In this document: piece by piece, positions 26,995 to 36,388 of the stretch
Numbering within the stretch: position 1 is the first letter of the stretch
Layout: every line of letters starts with the position of its first letter
Assembly (NCBI GenBank): GCA_028823855.1
Contig: JAPPFL010000008.1
Coordinates: 1-64,000 of the forward strand
DNA length: 64,000 nucleotides
Origin: Albidovulum sp.
GTDB taxonomy: Bacteria > Pseudomonadota > Alphaproteobacteria > Rhodobacterales > Rhodobacteraceae
Reading direction: 5' to 3'
Position numbers and translations under genes: made by a program
The notes under the pieces: generated by a model
Database searches by the model: none
The model's input: the letters and a program-made list of their open reading frames with translations, nothing else
What the model was told of the DNA's origin: nothing

Positions 26995-28314
26995 GTGAAA
27001 TCCCGAAAACGGTTCAAAGCGAAAACTGGTTTCGCCGATAAATCGCCTTCAGCCGAGCGTAGATTGGCCGCCGATTTGCTCGACGGCGTAATTCTGGATG
27101 GCATTCCGTTGAATGTTCTTGCCGGAAATCCGAATTTTGCTAACGCTCCGCCTCATGAAGGGGCGGCGGCCATGCGCTTGGTCAAGGATGCGCTTAGGAA
27201 TTTGAACCGGATCGACTCGGTACTTGACGCCTTCATAAAGAACCCATTGCGCGGGAGGCCGAAAAACTCGCTCCGCATATCTGTAGCGGAAGTGTTTTGC
27301 CAAGATTCTTCGCCTTACGCGGCGGTCGACCAAGGCGTACGGCTAATGCGCGAAAGATCCGGCTCCGGGAATCTGGCCGGATTGGCGAACGCTGTCCTGC
27401 GCAAAGCGGCGATTGACGGAAAAAGCCATTGGGATTCGGCATCCGGAAACAAGCTTCCAAAATGGATATCGGAGCCCGTAAGAGCGCAATTTGGCGAACC
27501 GGTATTGAATGGGATCGAAATTGCGCATGAAAAAGACGCTCCATTGGATTTGACGCCCGCCAATCGCAATGCGGCGAAAGCTCTCGCGGGTCGCCTGCAC
27601 GGCGAATTGCTACCTACCGGTAGCATTCGCTTGCAAGGAAAACCGAAAGTTTCCGGCCTGCCCGGCTATTGCGACGGAACGTGGTGGGTGCAGGACATGT
27701 CGGCGGCGATACCGGCAAGAATGCTCGGCGACGTTTCCGGCTTGCGGATACTCGACATGTGCGCCGCCCCGGGCGGGAAAACAATGCAGCTCGCTGCGGC
27801 CGGAGCAAATGTAACTTCATGCGATATCTCGGGAAAGCGCATCGAAAGGCTCCGGGCGAATCTGGAACGAACCCGGCTGCATGCCGAAATTGTCGAGATG
27901 GATGCGCTCGAATGGAATCGAAATGAGTTTTTTGACGCTGTGATAGTCGATCCGCCTTGCACCGCAACAGGTACGATACGGCGAAATCCGGATATTCCGT
28001 TCGTTGGCAGCGGCGAACGGCTGGGCGAATTGGTGCGGCTTCAGGATCAATTGCTCGAAAAGGCATTCGAACTTTTGAAGCCCGGAGGAGTGATAGTCTA
28101 CTGTACCTGTTCCATTTTGTTTGAGGAAGGCGAGAGTAGGGCGGACAGGATCGTGTCAAATCGGAAATTGTCCACTTTCGCCATCGATCCGGAACAACTT
28201 GGACTAGATAGGGGCTGGGAATCATGTAATGGAGGAATTCGGCTCCGACCCGACTACTGGGCCGAAATAGGGGGCATGGACGGTTTCTTCTCGATAATGC
28301 TCAAGAGAGCCTAA
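26995..28314 (+). CDS. rsmB: 16S rRNA (cytosine-5-)-methyltransferase RsmB
   Basis: Methylates C967 of 16S rRNA (E. coli numbering). 439 residues with GTG start at 26995. The N-terminal NusB-like domain covers about 20-135, the SAM-dependent domain about 225-439: motif I DMCAAPGGKTMQLA, motif IV DPPCTATGTIRRNPDI with one conserved Cys, motif VI VYCTCSILFEEGE with the catalytic Cys. Both active-site cysteines are intact. The neighbouring order rsmB, heparinase-like, purH is a conserved alphaproteobacterial group. Confidence 0.92.
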   Translation: MKSRKRFKAKTGFADKSPSAERRLAADLLDGVILDGIPLNVLAGNPNFANAPPHEGAAAMRLVKDALRNLNRIDSVLDAFIKNPLRGRPKNSLRISVAEVFCQDSSPYAAVDQGVRLMRERSGSGNLAGLANAVLRKAAIDGKSHWDSASGNKLPKWISEPVRAQFGEPVLNGIEIAHEKDAPLDLTPANRNAAKALAGRLHGELLPTGSIRLQGKPKVSGLPGYCDGTWWVQDMSAAIPARMLGDVSGLRILDMCAAPGGKTMQLAAAGANVTSCDISGKRIERLRANLERTRLHAEIVEMDALEWNRNEFFDAVIVDPPCTATGTIRRNPDIPFVGSGERLGELVRLQDQLLEKAFELLKPGGVIVYCTCSILFEEGESRADRIVSNRKLSTFAIDPEQLGLDRGWESCNGGIRLRPDYWAEIGGMDGFFSIMLKRA

Positions 28315-28409
28315 TCGTCCCGCAAGCATTTTAGTTTGAAGTGAAGTGACGAATCGCGCGCCATCGCGTATTAGTGGCCATCTAGCAGTTTTTTCGATTC
28401 CGGAATCGC

Positions 28410-30155
28410 ATGGCGCAATCGAAATCTTTGGGTGCCGATTTTTGGCCAGCGGCCAATAGCAGTTCCATTTTAGACAGCGTATGGGCAAGAATTCTACCTT
28501 CGGCGACAAACGAATTAAACCGGAATTTTCGTTCCGAGCCGTGGGCGTCCGGTAGTTTCGAAAGAGGGCGCCGCCTGCTTAGGGGTTCGTATTTCCACAA
28601 CGGAATTGAACTGGACATTCCCGAATTCTCTATTTGGGACGTAAAGGACAACTCGGAAAGCCTGCAAGCGACGCTGCAAAGTTTCGACTGGCTGGATGAT
28701 CTAGCAGCCTTGAGAAGCTTTGACGCCGTCGCGGTCGCTAAAAGGTGGACCGTCGACTGGCTGGAACGATACGGTTCCGGGCGAGGGGCTGGATGGAGTC
28801 CGCTTATCGCGGGCAGGCGGGCTACGCGATTAGTCGAGCACTGGAAAATCTTGGCAAACGGCGGCCGGGAACCTCGCCGTAGCCTTCCCGGCGCGATAAA
28901 CAGGCATGCTAGGTTTCTTCGTCGACGCGTAAGGTCCGAGCCACTGGGTTGGCAACGCATTGAAGTGTTGACAAGGCTGATCCGATTGGAATTGGCAATC
29001 GGCGGCTACAGCGATTCCGTTTCTCGCGAAGCAAATTTGCTGGCGGACGTATGCTCGCGCGTCGTCAGTTCCGACGGCGAAATAAGAAGCCGAAGTCCCG
29101 AGGAGCTGCTGAGAATAGGCATCCTTTTGACTTGGGTCAGCGGCGAACTTTCTTCGGAAGGCGTTTTGCCATCTGCGAGTATCCAGGAAGCCATTGCGAG
29201 AATAGCCCTGGTTTTGCGAAGCCTTCGGCACAAAAGCGGGGCGCTGCCTCGATTCCATGGTGGCGGAACGGCGAACTATGGAAGGCTGGATTCCTTTCTT
29301 TCGTTGTCCGGAAACCGAAGCATCACCAAAAGAAAGCTGTCCCTGGGGTACGCAAGGCTAGTCGGCGGCAGCGTGAGCGTAATCGTTGATGCGGCGGCGC
29401 CTCCGTCCGGGTGGGAGTCGGTTCGGGGGCATGCGAGCACCTTGGCTTTTGAAATGCACTCCGGTGGATATCCTCTTGTCGTCAATTGCGGAAGCGCGGA
29501 GCGAATCGCCTCGGAAAGAAATTACTTATGGAGAGAAACCGCTTTTCATAGCACGGTAGAAGTGGACGGCGGTTCTTCATCGAGATTTGCTTCGCCGTTG
29601 ACGCTCAGGAGAGCGGATGACGATATTCTTGTCCTCGTGCCCAAAAACGTAAGCGTCGAGCAATTGCCGGGCAAAGACGGGCAGACATTTATAGCGAGAC
29701 ACGATGGATACAGGCCGATTCACGGACTCACGCATATGCGACGCATGGATCTGGACGGCCTAGGCCGTCGACTTTGGGGCGAGGACACGATTTGGCCAAC
29801 AACCGAGGAAGATCGCGGGATTTTCAATGAGGCCGCCAGGAAGGGGCTGTCCCCAGGATTCAATTGCGTGGCGCGCTTCCATTTGCACTTCGACGTGGAA
29901 GCCGAAATTACCAGGGACAGGAGCGAAGTAGGCCTTGTGGTAGCAAACGGCGAAGAGTGGAGGTTCCGCTTTTCCGGAGATGCAACCATAGATTTGCAGG
30001 AGAGCGTATATTTCGACGAGCTGAGCTGTACTGCAAAGAAATCCAAGCAAATCGTGCTGGATTCGTTCGTCTCCGGCGCGGCATCTCAAGTCAGCTGGTC
30101 ATTTGACAAAATCGCGAATGCCGACAAATCATTTCGTCAAGGCGGATACAGCTAG
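28410..30155 (+). CDS. Heparinase II/III family protein
   Basis: 581 residues. An N-terminal alpha/alpha-toroid part (about 20-310; GAGWSPLIAGRRATRLVEHW, GGYSDSVSREANLLADV) is followed by the heparinase II/III-like beta-sandwich (about 320-560; SAERIASERNYLWRETAFHSTVEVDGGSS, HDGYRPIHGLTHMRRMDLD). Chain ends and a catalytic His-containing LTHMRR region are present. The family includes lyases of acidic polysaccharides, but this cytoplasmic-looking subgroup next to rsmB and purH in alphaproteobacteria has no proven substrate. There is no signal peptide. It lies 95 bp after rsmB and 24 bp before purH, so probably one transcript. Confidence 0.88.
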   Translation: MAQSKSLGADFWPAANSSSILDSVWARILPSATNELNRNFRSEPWASGSFERGRRLLRGSYFHNGIELDIPEFSIWDVKDNSESLQATLQSFDWLDDLAALRSFDAVAVAKRWTVDWLERYGSGRGAGWSPLIAGRRATRLVEHWKILANGGREPRRSLPGAINRHARFLRRRVRSEPLGWQRIEVLTRLIRLELAIGGYSDSVSREANLLADVCSRVVSSDGEIRSRSPEELLRIGILLTWVSGELSSEGVLPSASIQEAIARIALVLRSLRHKSGALPRFHGGGTANYGRLDSFLSLSGNRSITKRKLSLGYARLVGGSVSVIVDAAAPPSGWESVRGHASTLAFEMHSGGYPLVVNCGSAERIASERNYLWRETAFHSTVEVDGGSSSRFASPLTLRRADDDILVLVPKNVSVEQLPGKDGQTFIARHDGYRPIHGLTHMRRMDLDGLGRRLWGEDTIWPTTEEDRGIFNEAARKGLSPGFNCVARFHLHFDVEAEITRDRSEVGLVVANGEEWRFRFSGDATIDLQESVYFDELSCTAKKSKQIVLDSFVSGAASQVSWSFDKIANADKSFRQGGYS

Positions 30156-30179
30156 CGCGGCGAGCACGAGGCCTCAACC

Positions 30180-31769
30180 ATGCAAGACTCGATCAAAGTT
30201 CGGAAGGCGCTGCTGTCGGTATCGGACAAGAGCGGAATCGAAGACCTGGCGCGTTTTCTCGCAGACATCGGCGTTGAAATCGTCTCGACCGGCGGCACGG
30301 CGAACGCGATTAGTTCAGCTGGAATCAAAGTAACAGAAATTTCGGACACGTCCGGGTTTCCGGAAATCCTGGACGGTCGCGTGAAGACGCTTCATCCCGC
30401 TGTATTCGGTCCAATACTATTTTCGCGCGCGAACGAGGAGCATTTGGCGGAGTTGCGCCGCCTCGGAATGGAGGCGATCGATCTTGTCGTCGTAAATCTC
30501 TATCCCTTTGAAAGCGTCGCCCCGACAGGCGATTTCGATAAATGCATCGATTTTATCGACATTGGCGGGCACTCGTTGATACGGGCCGCGGCCAAGAACC
30601 ACCAGTATGTTGCAGTTGCGGCAAGTCCCGCCGACTACGAACTTTTGAAGGCCGAAATCTCCGAGAACAGCGGCGCTACATCCTTGCGGTTCCGACGCGG
30701 GCAGGCCGCAAAGGCCTACGCCGCGACTTCGCAGTACGACTCGGCTATATTCGAATGGATGTCGAAAAGCGAAACGGACGAATTTCCCGAAATTCGCGTA
30801 TTCCAATCGCGGCTGAAAGAGAAGCTTAGGTACGGCGAAAATCCGCATCAGGCGGCAGCCGTCTATTTGCGGCACGACCGGCCCGGAGCCGTCGCTTCAG
30901 CTCGGCAGCATCAGGGGAAGCCGCCGGGATACAACAATTTGGCTGACGCGGACGCGGCGTTCAAGCTTGTGTCCGAATTCGAACCGGAAGAAAGCGCCGC
31001 GTGCGCAATAATCAAGCATTGTATTCCCTGCGGGGCTGCTATCGCCGATTCATGTCAGGGAGCTTTCCGGAATGCGTTGAACTGCGACCGTCTTTCTGCC
31101 TTTGGGGGCGTTGTCGCATTCAATAGATCGCTAGACGGGGAAACGGCCGCGCTTATTCTCGATATATTTACGGAGATCGTCATTGCGCCCGAAATAGAAC
31201 GATCCGCACTAGAAGCGTTCAGGGCTCGCCCGGATACCAGGATTTTATCTACGGGCGGAAAATTTTGCCCGGCGGCGACCGAATTCGAAATCAAGCAGAT
31301 TTCCGGCGGCTATCTAGCCCAGGATGCGGATGCTTCCTCCGTCAATGGTTTCAGCCTAAAAGTCGTTACCGATCGCGCGCCTAGCCCGAGACAAAAAGAC
31401 GATTTAATTTTCGCATGGAAAATTGCCAAGCACGCAAAGTCGAACGCGGTGATACTGGCAAGCGACGGTGCGACTCGCGGAATCGGCGCCGGCCAAACCA
31501 GCCGAGTCGACGCGGCGAAAATGGCGGCTTGGAAGCTTAAAAGCCGGCTTGGAGAAGATGCCCGGAGAAAAGTCGAACGCGACAAGTCCCTTGTGGCGGC
31601 TTCCGATGCATTTTTCCCTTTTTCGGACGGAATCGAGGTTGTGGCGGAAGCCGGAGCCGAGGCAGTCATTCAGCCAGGCGGCTCAGTTCGAGATGGCGAA
31701 ATCATAGACGAGGCGAACAAGCGCGGCCTCGCAATGGTGTTTTCGGGTATTCGCAACTTTAGGCACTAA
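30180..31769 (+). CDS. purH: Bifunctional AICAR transformylase/IMP cyclohydrolase
   Basis: Last two steps of purine synthesis: formylation of AICAR with 10-formyl-THF and closure to IMP. 529 residues, full length. The MGS-like cyclohydrolase domain occupies about 10-140 (LLSVSDKSGIEDLARFL, STGGTA, GRVKTLHPAVFG) and the transformylase domain the rest (RYGENPHQAAA, the catalytic Lys-His in IIKHCIPCGAA, FSDGIEVVAEAGAEAVIQPGGS). The usual KHxNPCG motif has Ile for the Asn, a mild oddity. Start ATG 30180. Confidence 0.95.
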   Translation: MQDSIKVRKALLSVSDKSGIEDLARFLADIGVEIVSTGGTANAISSAGIKVTEISDTSGFPEILDGRVKTLHPAVFGPILFSRANEEHLAELRRLGMEAIDLVVVNLYPFESVAPTGDFDKCIDFIDIGGHSLIRAAAKNHQYVAVAASPADYELLKAEISENSGATSLRFRRGQAAKAYAATSQYDSAIFEWMSKSETDEFPEIRVFQSRLKEKLRYGENPHQAAAVYLRHDRPGAVASARQHQGKPPGYNNLADADAAFKLVSEFEPEESAACAIIKHCIPCGAAIADSCQGAFRNALNCDRLSAFGGVVAFNRSLDGETAALILDIFTEIVIAPEIERSALEAFRARPDTRILSTGGKFCPAATEFEIKQISGGYLAQDADASSVNGFSLKVVTDRAPSPRQKDDLIFAWKIAKHAKSNAVILASDGATRGIGAGQTSRVDAAKMAAWKLKSRLGEDARRKVERDKSLVAASDAFFPFSDGIEVVAEAGAEAVIQPGGSVRDGEIIDEANKRGLAMVFSGIRNFRH

Positions 31770-31902
31770 GGGACTTTCAAGTTCTCCGAAGCAGGAGAAT
31801 CGGGCTTCTGAGATGGATGGTAAATATTCTAATAGCTTGCATTTCCCTTCGAAAGGCACGAAATTGCGCAAACTGGCAATAGGTGAAGCGGCGAGGATCG
31901 GC

Positions 31903-32445
31903 ATGGTTAGAAAAGTCATGGTGCTGGCGGCAGGATGCTTGGCGATCATTTTTGCTGCGGGTTGTTCAGGATCCGACGATGAACCGCAGCTATTGAATTT
32001 CAAGCAAAGCGGCTCTCCCGACGAGTTAAGCGTCATGCCGGCCAATCCGCTCCAGGTGCCGGCATCCATGGAAAGACTTCCCGCACCGAGGTCGGGCGGC
32101 GTCAACCTAGCGTATCCCAAGCCCGGCTTGGAAGCGATCGGGTCTCTCGGCGGCAACCCGTCTCTCGCCGTCCGCGACAATGCAATTCCAGAATCCGATT
32201 TCGCATTGGTTCGCCACGCCGTTAGGAACGGCACGATAAAGGGCGTTCGCAGTGTTTTGGCAAGAGAGGACTTGGAATTTCGTAAATCCAACGATGGAAG
32301 ATTCTTCGAGAGGCTAATGAATACAAATGTGTATTTCACGGCATACGCGCCTTATTCGCTGGACCAGGTTGCCGAGTACGAACGAGCAAGATTGCTAGGC
32401 ATAAATGTACCCGCAGCTAGCGCTCAGGTGGCCGCGACGCGTTAG
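31903..32445 (+). CDS. DUF3035-type lipoprotein
   Basis: 180 residues from ATG 31903 with GAGGA upstream. The N-terminus MVRKVMVLAAGCLAIIFAAGC is a lipoprotein signal with lipobox AAGC, processed by LspA, whose gene is next but one stretch downstream. The mature part begins GSDDEPQLL and carries SPDELSVMPANPLQVPASM, PAPRSGGVNLA as in DUF3035 proteins, which in alphaproteobacteria commonly sit between lspA and the M16 peptidases. Function unknown; likely outer-membrane anchored. An ATG at 31813 would add a 30-residue tail that breaks the signal, so it is rejected. Confidence 0.8.
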   Translation: MVRKVMVLAAGCLAIIFAAGCSGSDDEPQLLNFKQSGSPDELSVMPANPLQVPASMERLPAPRSGGVNLAYPKPGLEAIGSLGGNPSLAVRDNAIPESDFALVRHAVRNGTIKGVRSVLAREDLEFRKSNDGRFFERLMNTNVYFTAYAPYSLDQVAEYERARLLGINVPAASAQVAATR

Positions 32446-32910
32446 CAAAGGATGCAAGAAGATTTCGTCGGTCGAGACACGCGAGGAATACTCAGCGGCA
32501 ACAATTCTCCATGATATTTTTCGCTTCCTCGCCGGGGGCCCTTCACGCTCGGCCATCGTGGATCCGAGATGCCGCAGTTGTCGCTTCCGTTCGCATTCCT
32601 CCGTTTCAGTTTCGGGAGCGATCGCAAAGGAATTTGCGCGCCGAGCAGGTTCAGGTACTAGCCGCGGGATCGCATGATGACGGAATTTTTGACCGAATCG
32701 ATCGAATCAAAACTGGCAATACTTTCGGCTGGCGCGAGATGGATTCAGCGATTTCCAAACCGGCAAGTCCCGAGGCGGCCGCGATGATCTTTCGTTCGGA
32801 CGGCTATTTCAAAAACGCCTTTAGGAAATTAGACATAAATTCAAAAATTCCTCGCTTCGAGCGACTGGGTACCGAACCGGGAATCGGCAAGAAAGCGTCA
32901 ATTTCGTAAG
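32446..32910. other. Gene-free stretch before lspA
   Basis: A plus-strand frame at 32511-32909 is open but shows no domain, and its composition is not protein-like. In relatives ileS or ribF would lie near here; no trace was recognised. Confidence 0.4.
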
Positions 32911-33384
32911 ATGCCTAATCTATTCGCCTCGGCGTTGATCGTTTTGGCGATCGATCAAGTCACAAAATTCTATGTCATCAATAGCTTGAATCTCCGGGAG
33001 TTGGGTAGCATCGAATTGTTCCCGCCCTTTTTGAATTTGAGAATGGCATGGAACAGAGGAATAAATTTCGGGATTTTCGCGGCGGATTCCGAATACCTTC
33101 GCTGGCTTTTTGTCGGCATCGCGGCGGCCATCTCGATTGCGCTGATTTGGTGGGGAGTTTGTCGAGCCCAATCCTCTTTTTCAAAAGCTATGGCGGGATG
33201 CGTAGTCGGCGGAGCCGCCGGCAACGCCGCCGACCGAATTTCGGAGGGAGCGGTGGCAGATTTTCTAAATGTTTCCTGCTGCGGCATCGAGAACCCGTGG
33301 GTATTCAATTTTGCCGACATCGGAATAGTTTGCGGTGCGCTGGGGATTGCACTCTTTTCGGCAAAACTCGAGCATAGAAGCTAA
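32911..33384 (+). CDS. lspA: Lipoprotein signal peptidase
   Basis: Inner-membrane aspartic protease that removes lipoprotein signal peptides. 157 residues with four membrane helices. Conserved features: early IDQVTKFYV, GINFGIF (usually N-x-GxAF), first catalytic Asp in GNAADRI, second in FNFADIGI. Start ATG 32911. It serves the lipoprotein upstream and all others in the cell. Confidence 0.93.
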   Translation: MPNLFASALIVLAIDQVTKFYVINSLNLRELGSIELFPPFLNLRMAWNRGINFGIFAADSEYLRWLFVGIAAAISIALIWWGVCRAQSSFSKAMAGCVVGGAAGNAADRISEGAVADFLNVSCCGIENPWVFNFADIGIVCGALGIALFSAKLEHRS

Positions 33385-33503
33385 TGCTTTTTGTGACTGG
33401 CGGCGACGGCCATCTCGATCTTTATTTGAAATTCGTTGAAAATTCGTAGCGCTGTTCGCAAAAATCGCCTAATGGGCGAATAAACATAGGATATATCGTC
33501 TCG

Positions 33504-34010
33504 ATGGCAACCGAATCCGACCGGCGTATCGTGGACTGCTTAGTCGCCAACGAAATTAAATTCGCCACGTCCGTCCCCTGCAAGCAGCTTGCCGGCGTAA
33601 TCGATCTGGTCGATAGTTCGCCGTCGATCATGCATGTGCCGTCCAATAAGGAAGACGAAGGCATGGGGTTGTGCGCCGGCGCCTATATGGGCGGAACTCA
33701 ATCCTGTATCATAATGCAAAACACTGCGCTTGGCGTGGTCGTCAACTCGCTTGCTACGCTAATACAGTTCTACCGAATTCCGCTGCCCATGCTAATAAGC
33801 TATCGAGGCGAAATCGGCGAGAAAGTGGCGTGCCAGGTCGAAATGGCGTTGCACACCAAGGCGATTCTCGGCCAGTTGCATATTCCGACCTACCATTTCC
33901 AGCACTGCGACCAGCTGGAACACCTGGATTCGATAATCAAGCATGCTCACGTATGCGGGAAGCCGGTCGCGGTGCTCGCGGATGCCATGTTTTGGAGAAG
34001 CGCGGAATGA
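33504..34010 (+). CDS. comD: Sulfopyruvate decarboxylase, alpha subunit
   Basis: 168 residues; the pyrimidine-binding half of a split thiamine-diphosphate decarboxylase. The TPP-activating Glu lies in PSNKEDEGMGLCAGAYMGG. Subunit size and partner match ComD/ComE, which turn 3-sulfopyruvate into sulfoacetaldehyde; in archaea this belongs to coenzyme M synthesis, in marine bacteria to breakdown of sulfolactate, cysteate or DHPS. Phosphonopyruvate decarboxylase is related but usually a single chain of about 375 residues; a split version cannot be excluded. Its stop overlaps the beta start by ATGA. Confidence 0.78.
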   Translation: MATESDRRIVDCLVANEIKFATSVPCKQLAGVIDLVDSSPSIMHVPSNKEDEGMGLCAGAYMGGTQSCIIMQNTALGVVVNSLATLIQFYRIPLPMLISYRGEIGEKVACQVEMALHTKAILGQLHIPTYHFQHCDQLEHLDSIIKHAHVCGKPVAVLADAMFWRSAE

Positions 34011-34579
34011 TTCGTTACGATGTGTTGAAATCGATCGCACCGGTTATTCGCGGTAAATTGATCGTCTGCAACATCGGCTCGCCTTCGCAGGAGCTGTTCG
34101 ACCTTCTCGATCAGCCGTCTAACTTTTATATGCTCGGGACAATGGGATTGTGTTCCTCGATCGGGCTTGGGCTCGCTCTTGCGCAAAAGTCGCAAGTCAT
34201 TGCGATCGAGGGAGACGGCTCAGTGCTAACAAACCTGGCGACGCTCTCGACAATAGCCAACAATCAGGCGGACAACTTTACGCTGCTGATCATCGACAAC
34301 GGTTCCTACGGCTCCACCGGCGACCAGCCTACTTATGCGGGGCGAAAAACTTCGCTTGCAAATGTCGCGAGAGCGTGCGGATGCGACATCGTTGTTGAAT
34401 GCTCGGCCGAGAATACCGCGAGCGAGCTTGAAAAGGCCTTGTCGTCGAGGCGCATGACCGTAATCGTGTCGAAATGTGAATCCGGCAATGTCGATGTTCC
34501 TGTTATCGACCTGGATCCGTGCGTCATTCGAGAACGATTCATGGGAGAAATCAAGCGCCTGGACGAAACACGGAGTTAG
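34007..34579 (+). CDS. comE: Sulfopyruvate decarboxylase, beta subunit
   Basis: 190 residues; diphosphate-binding half of the TPP enzyme. GTMGLCSSIGLGLALA and the TPP motif EGDGSVLTNLATLSTIANN ... IDNGSYG (GDG followed about 25 residues later by N) are intact. ATG 34007 overlaps the alpha stop by four bases, so the subunits are made in equal amounts. No sulfolactate dehydrogenase (comC/slcC), xsc or sulfite exporter is in the window, so the use of sulfoacetaldehyde must be sought elsewhere. Confidence 0.78.
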   Translation: MIRYDVLKSIAPVIRGKLIVCNIGSPSQELFDLLDQPSNFYMLGTMGLCSSIGLGLALAQKSQVIAIEGDGSVLTNLATLSTIANNQADNFTLLIIDNGSYGSTGDQPTYAGRKTSLANVARACGCDIVVECSAENTASELEKALSSRRMTVIVSKCESGNVDVPVIDLDPCVIRERFMGEIKRLDETRS

Positions 34580-34897
34580 ACCTCGGCGCCGCAGGAATTG
34601 AAGTCGCCGTCGGAAGAAACCGTGAAGCGATAGCTGGTTTCACTAGCCCTAAACGCAATGAATTCAGTCTCCGGTCGAAGCCGGTCCGGTTCTCGGCGCA
34701 TATAGCGTGCAGTCTCCGTAAAGAGACAATCGGGCTTCAGTTTTCGAGTTTGGCCGCGATCGAGCAACTTGCGCGAACTCGCTGATCCCGATGCAATTAT
34801 TTGGGGCAGCAGGTAACTATTCGGTGATCGATCTTGATCCATAGTGATTAAATTTCTATGTGCCTAGCCCTGTGCTACGCGAGGGAGAATCTAGAGG
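34580..34897. other. Gene-free stretch
   Basis: 318 bp without a recognisable gene. Expected to hold the promoter of the M16 peptidase gene. Confidence 0.4.
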
Positions 34898-36235
34898 ATG
34901 CGATTTGGAATCGCCGCATCTTTAATCTTGCTAGGCAACCTTTGGCCCGTTTGGGGCGAAGCGCGCGACAACGTTTCGACCTTCAGCCTCGAAAACGGGC
35001 TGGAGGTCGTCGTAATCGAGGATCACAGCGAACCGGTCGCCATTCACATGGTTTGGTATCGAGTTGGCGCGGCCGACGAGCCTCCCGGCAAGTCGGGAAT
35101 CGCGCATTTGGTTGAACATTTGATGTTTCGGGGCATGGAAGAATATGATTCCGAAGAGTTGTCTCGAATCTTCGCCGAGAACGATATCGAGGCAAACGCA
35201 TTCTTCTCCTACGACTACACGTCCTATTTTCATCGAATCGCGCCTGAGAAATTAGGAATGATGATGATGCTTGAAGCGGACAGAATGCGGGAATTGGATT
35301 TCAGTTCAGAGGTATTCGAATTTAAACGGCGCGGCATGCTGGCCGACCGCGGCCGGAGAATCGAATCCAGCCCGGACCGGTTGTTTGCGGAACAGCGCAT
35401 GGCGGTCCTGTACTTGAACCATCCGTACGGAATTCCGGTCAATGGATGGCGGCATGAATTCGAAAATCTAACCGAAAACGACGCTCGCGATTTTTTTAGG
35501 CGCCACTACGCTCCGAACAATGCGATTTTGCTTGTGGCGGGAAATGCGTTTCCGGACGAGGTCCGGAAATTGGCGGAACTAAACTTCGGCGCCATTGAGC
35601 CAACGCCTGGAATTAAACCGAGAATTCGTCCGTCTGAACCTCTCCATCGGGCGGAACGCAGGCTAGAATTCAAAGACGAGCGAGTGCGCAGACCATATCT
35701 TGTCAGGCACTATCTCGCGCCGGAACGCGACCCGGGAGACCAGAAGTCTGCCGCCGCTTTGGTCGTGCTTAAGGAATTGCTCGGCGGACGAAACGAAAAT
35801 TCGATTCTAATCCAAGAACTGGTTACCGATCGATTAGTCGCCATGCACGTTTCGGCTTTCTACGGCGGAACCGCATACGACGATACTTCCTTCGGCATCT
35901 TCGTCATGCCGAACAGTGGCGTCGATTTAATGGAAGCGGAATCCGCGCTGGACGATGCGCTCGCAAAATTCCTGAATGACGGTCCGGATCATGGACACCT
36001 GCAAATGGTCAAGAATCGAATTCGGGTAAACTGGAATTACGAAGGCCAAGACATTGAAGCGCAGGCTATGAAGTACGGCCGCGCCTTGACGGCCGGATTG
36101 TCAATCGATGACGTTCATGAGTGGCCCTCGATCGTCGAACAATTGACAATCGACGACATCGTTGAAGTGGCAAACCGAGTATTGAAAACCGAAAACTCGG
36201 TAACGGGCTGGATGATGACGAAGGAAGGCGAATAA
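34898..36235 (+). CDS. M16 family zinc peptidase, altered third zinc ligand
   Basis: 445 residues with a signal peptide (MRFGIAASLILLGNLWPVWG, cleavage near GEA-RD), so periplasmic. Two M16 halves: about 30-180 with inverted zinc motif His70-x-x-Glu73-His74 (AHLVEHLMF), and 190-440. In active members a Glu 76 residues after the second His is the third ligand, inside ERxVxxEE; here that position is Asp150 in RRGMLADRGRR, and the upstream Glu is Lys. In alphaproteobacteria this gene is usually followed by a second, catalytically inert M16 partner; here mutL follows on the other strand and no partner is seen. Activity is doubtful. Confidence 0.85.
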   Translation: MRFGIAASLILLGNLWPVWGEARDNVSTFSLENGLEVVVIEDHSEPVAIHMVWYRVGAADEPPGKSGIAHLVEHLMFRGMEEYDSEELSRIFAENDIEANAFFSYDYTSYFHRIAPEKLGMMMMLEADRMRELDFSSEVFEFKRRGMLADRGRRIESSPDRLFAEQRMAVLYLNHPYGIPVNGWRHEFENLTENDARDFFRRHYAPNNAILLVAGNAFPDEVRKLAELNFGAIEPTPGIKPRIRPSEPLHRAERRLEFKDERVRRPYLVRHYLAPERDPGDQKSAAALVVLKELLGGRNENSILIQELVTDRLVAMHVSAFYGGTAYDDTSFGIFVMPNSGVDLMEAESALDDALAKFLNDGPDHGHLQMVKNRIRVNWNYEGQDIEAQAMKYGRALTAGLSIDDVHEWPSIVEQLTIDDIVEVANRVLKTENSVTGWMMTKEGE

Positions 36236-36388
36236 GGGCCGGCTCTCTATTCGAGTTCTTCAATATCGCGACGGAGCCGAGCGCCGCACTGCTCCGAGCC
36301 AATGCGCATTCGTTGTATTTTAGTAGAACAATGATAGCGGATGAAAGAGGTTGCATATTACCCGGTTGGGAATCGAGGGCACGATTTG

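Noticed and set aside
33504..34579. Acetolactate synthase or phosphonopyruvate decarboxylase as an alternative
   Set aside because: Two short subunits with four-base overlap fit ComD/ComE; acetolactate synthase has a 550-residue large chain. Phosphonopyruvate decarboxylase remains a weaker alternative.
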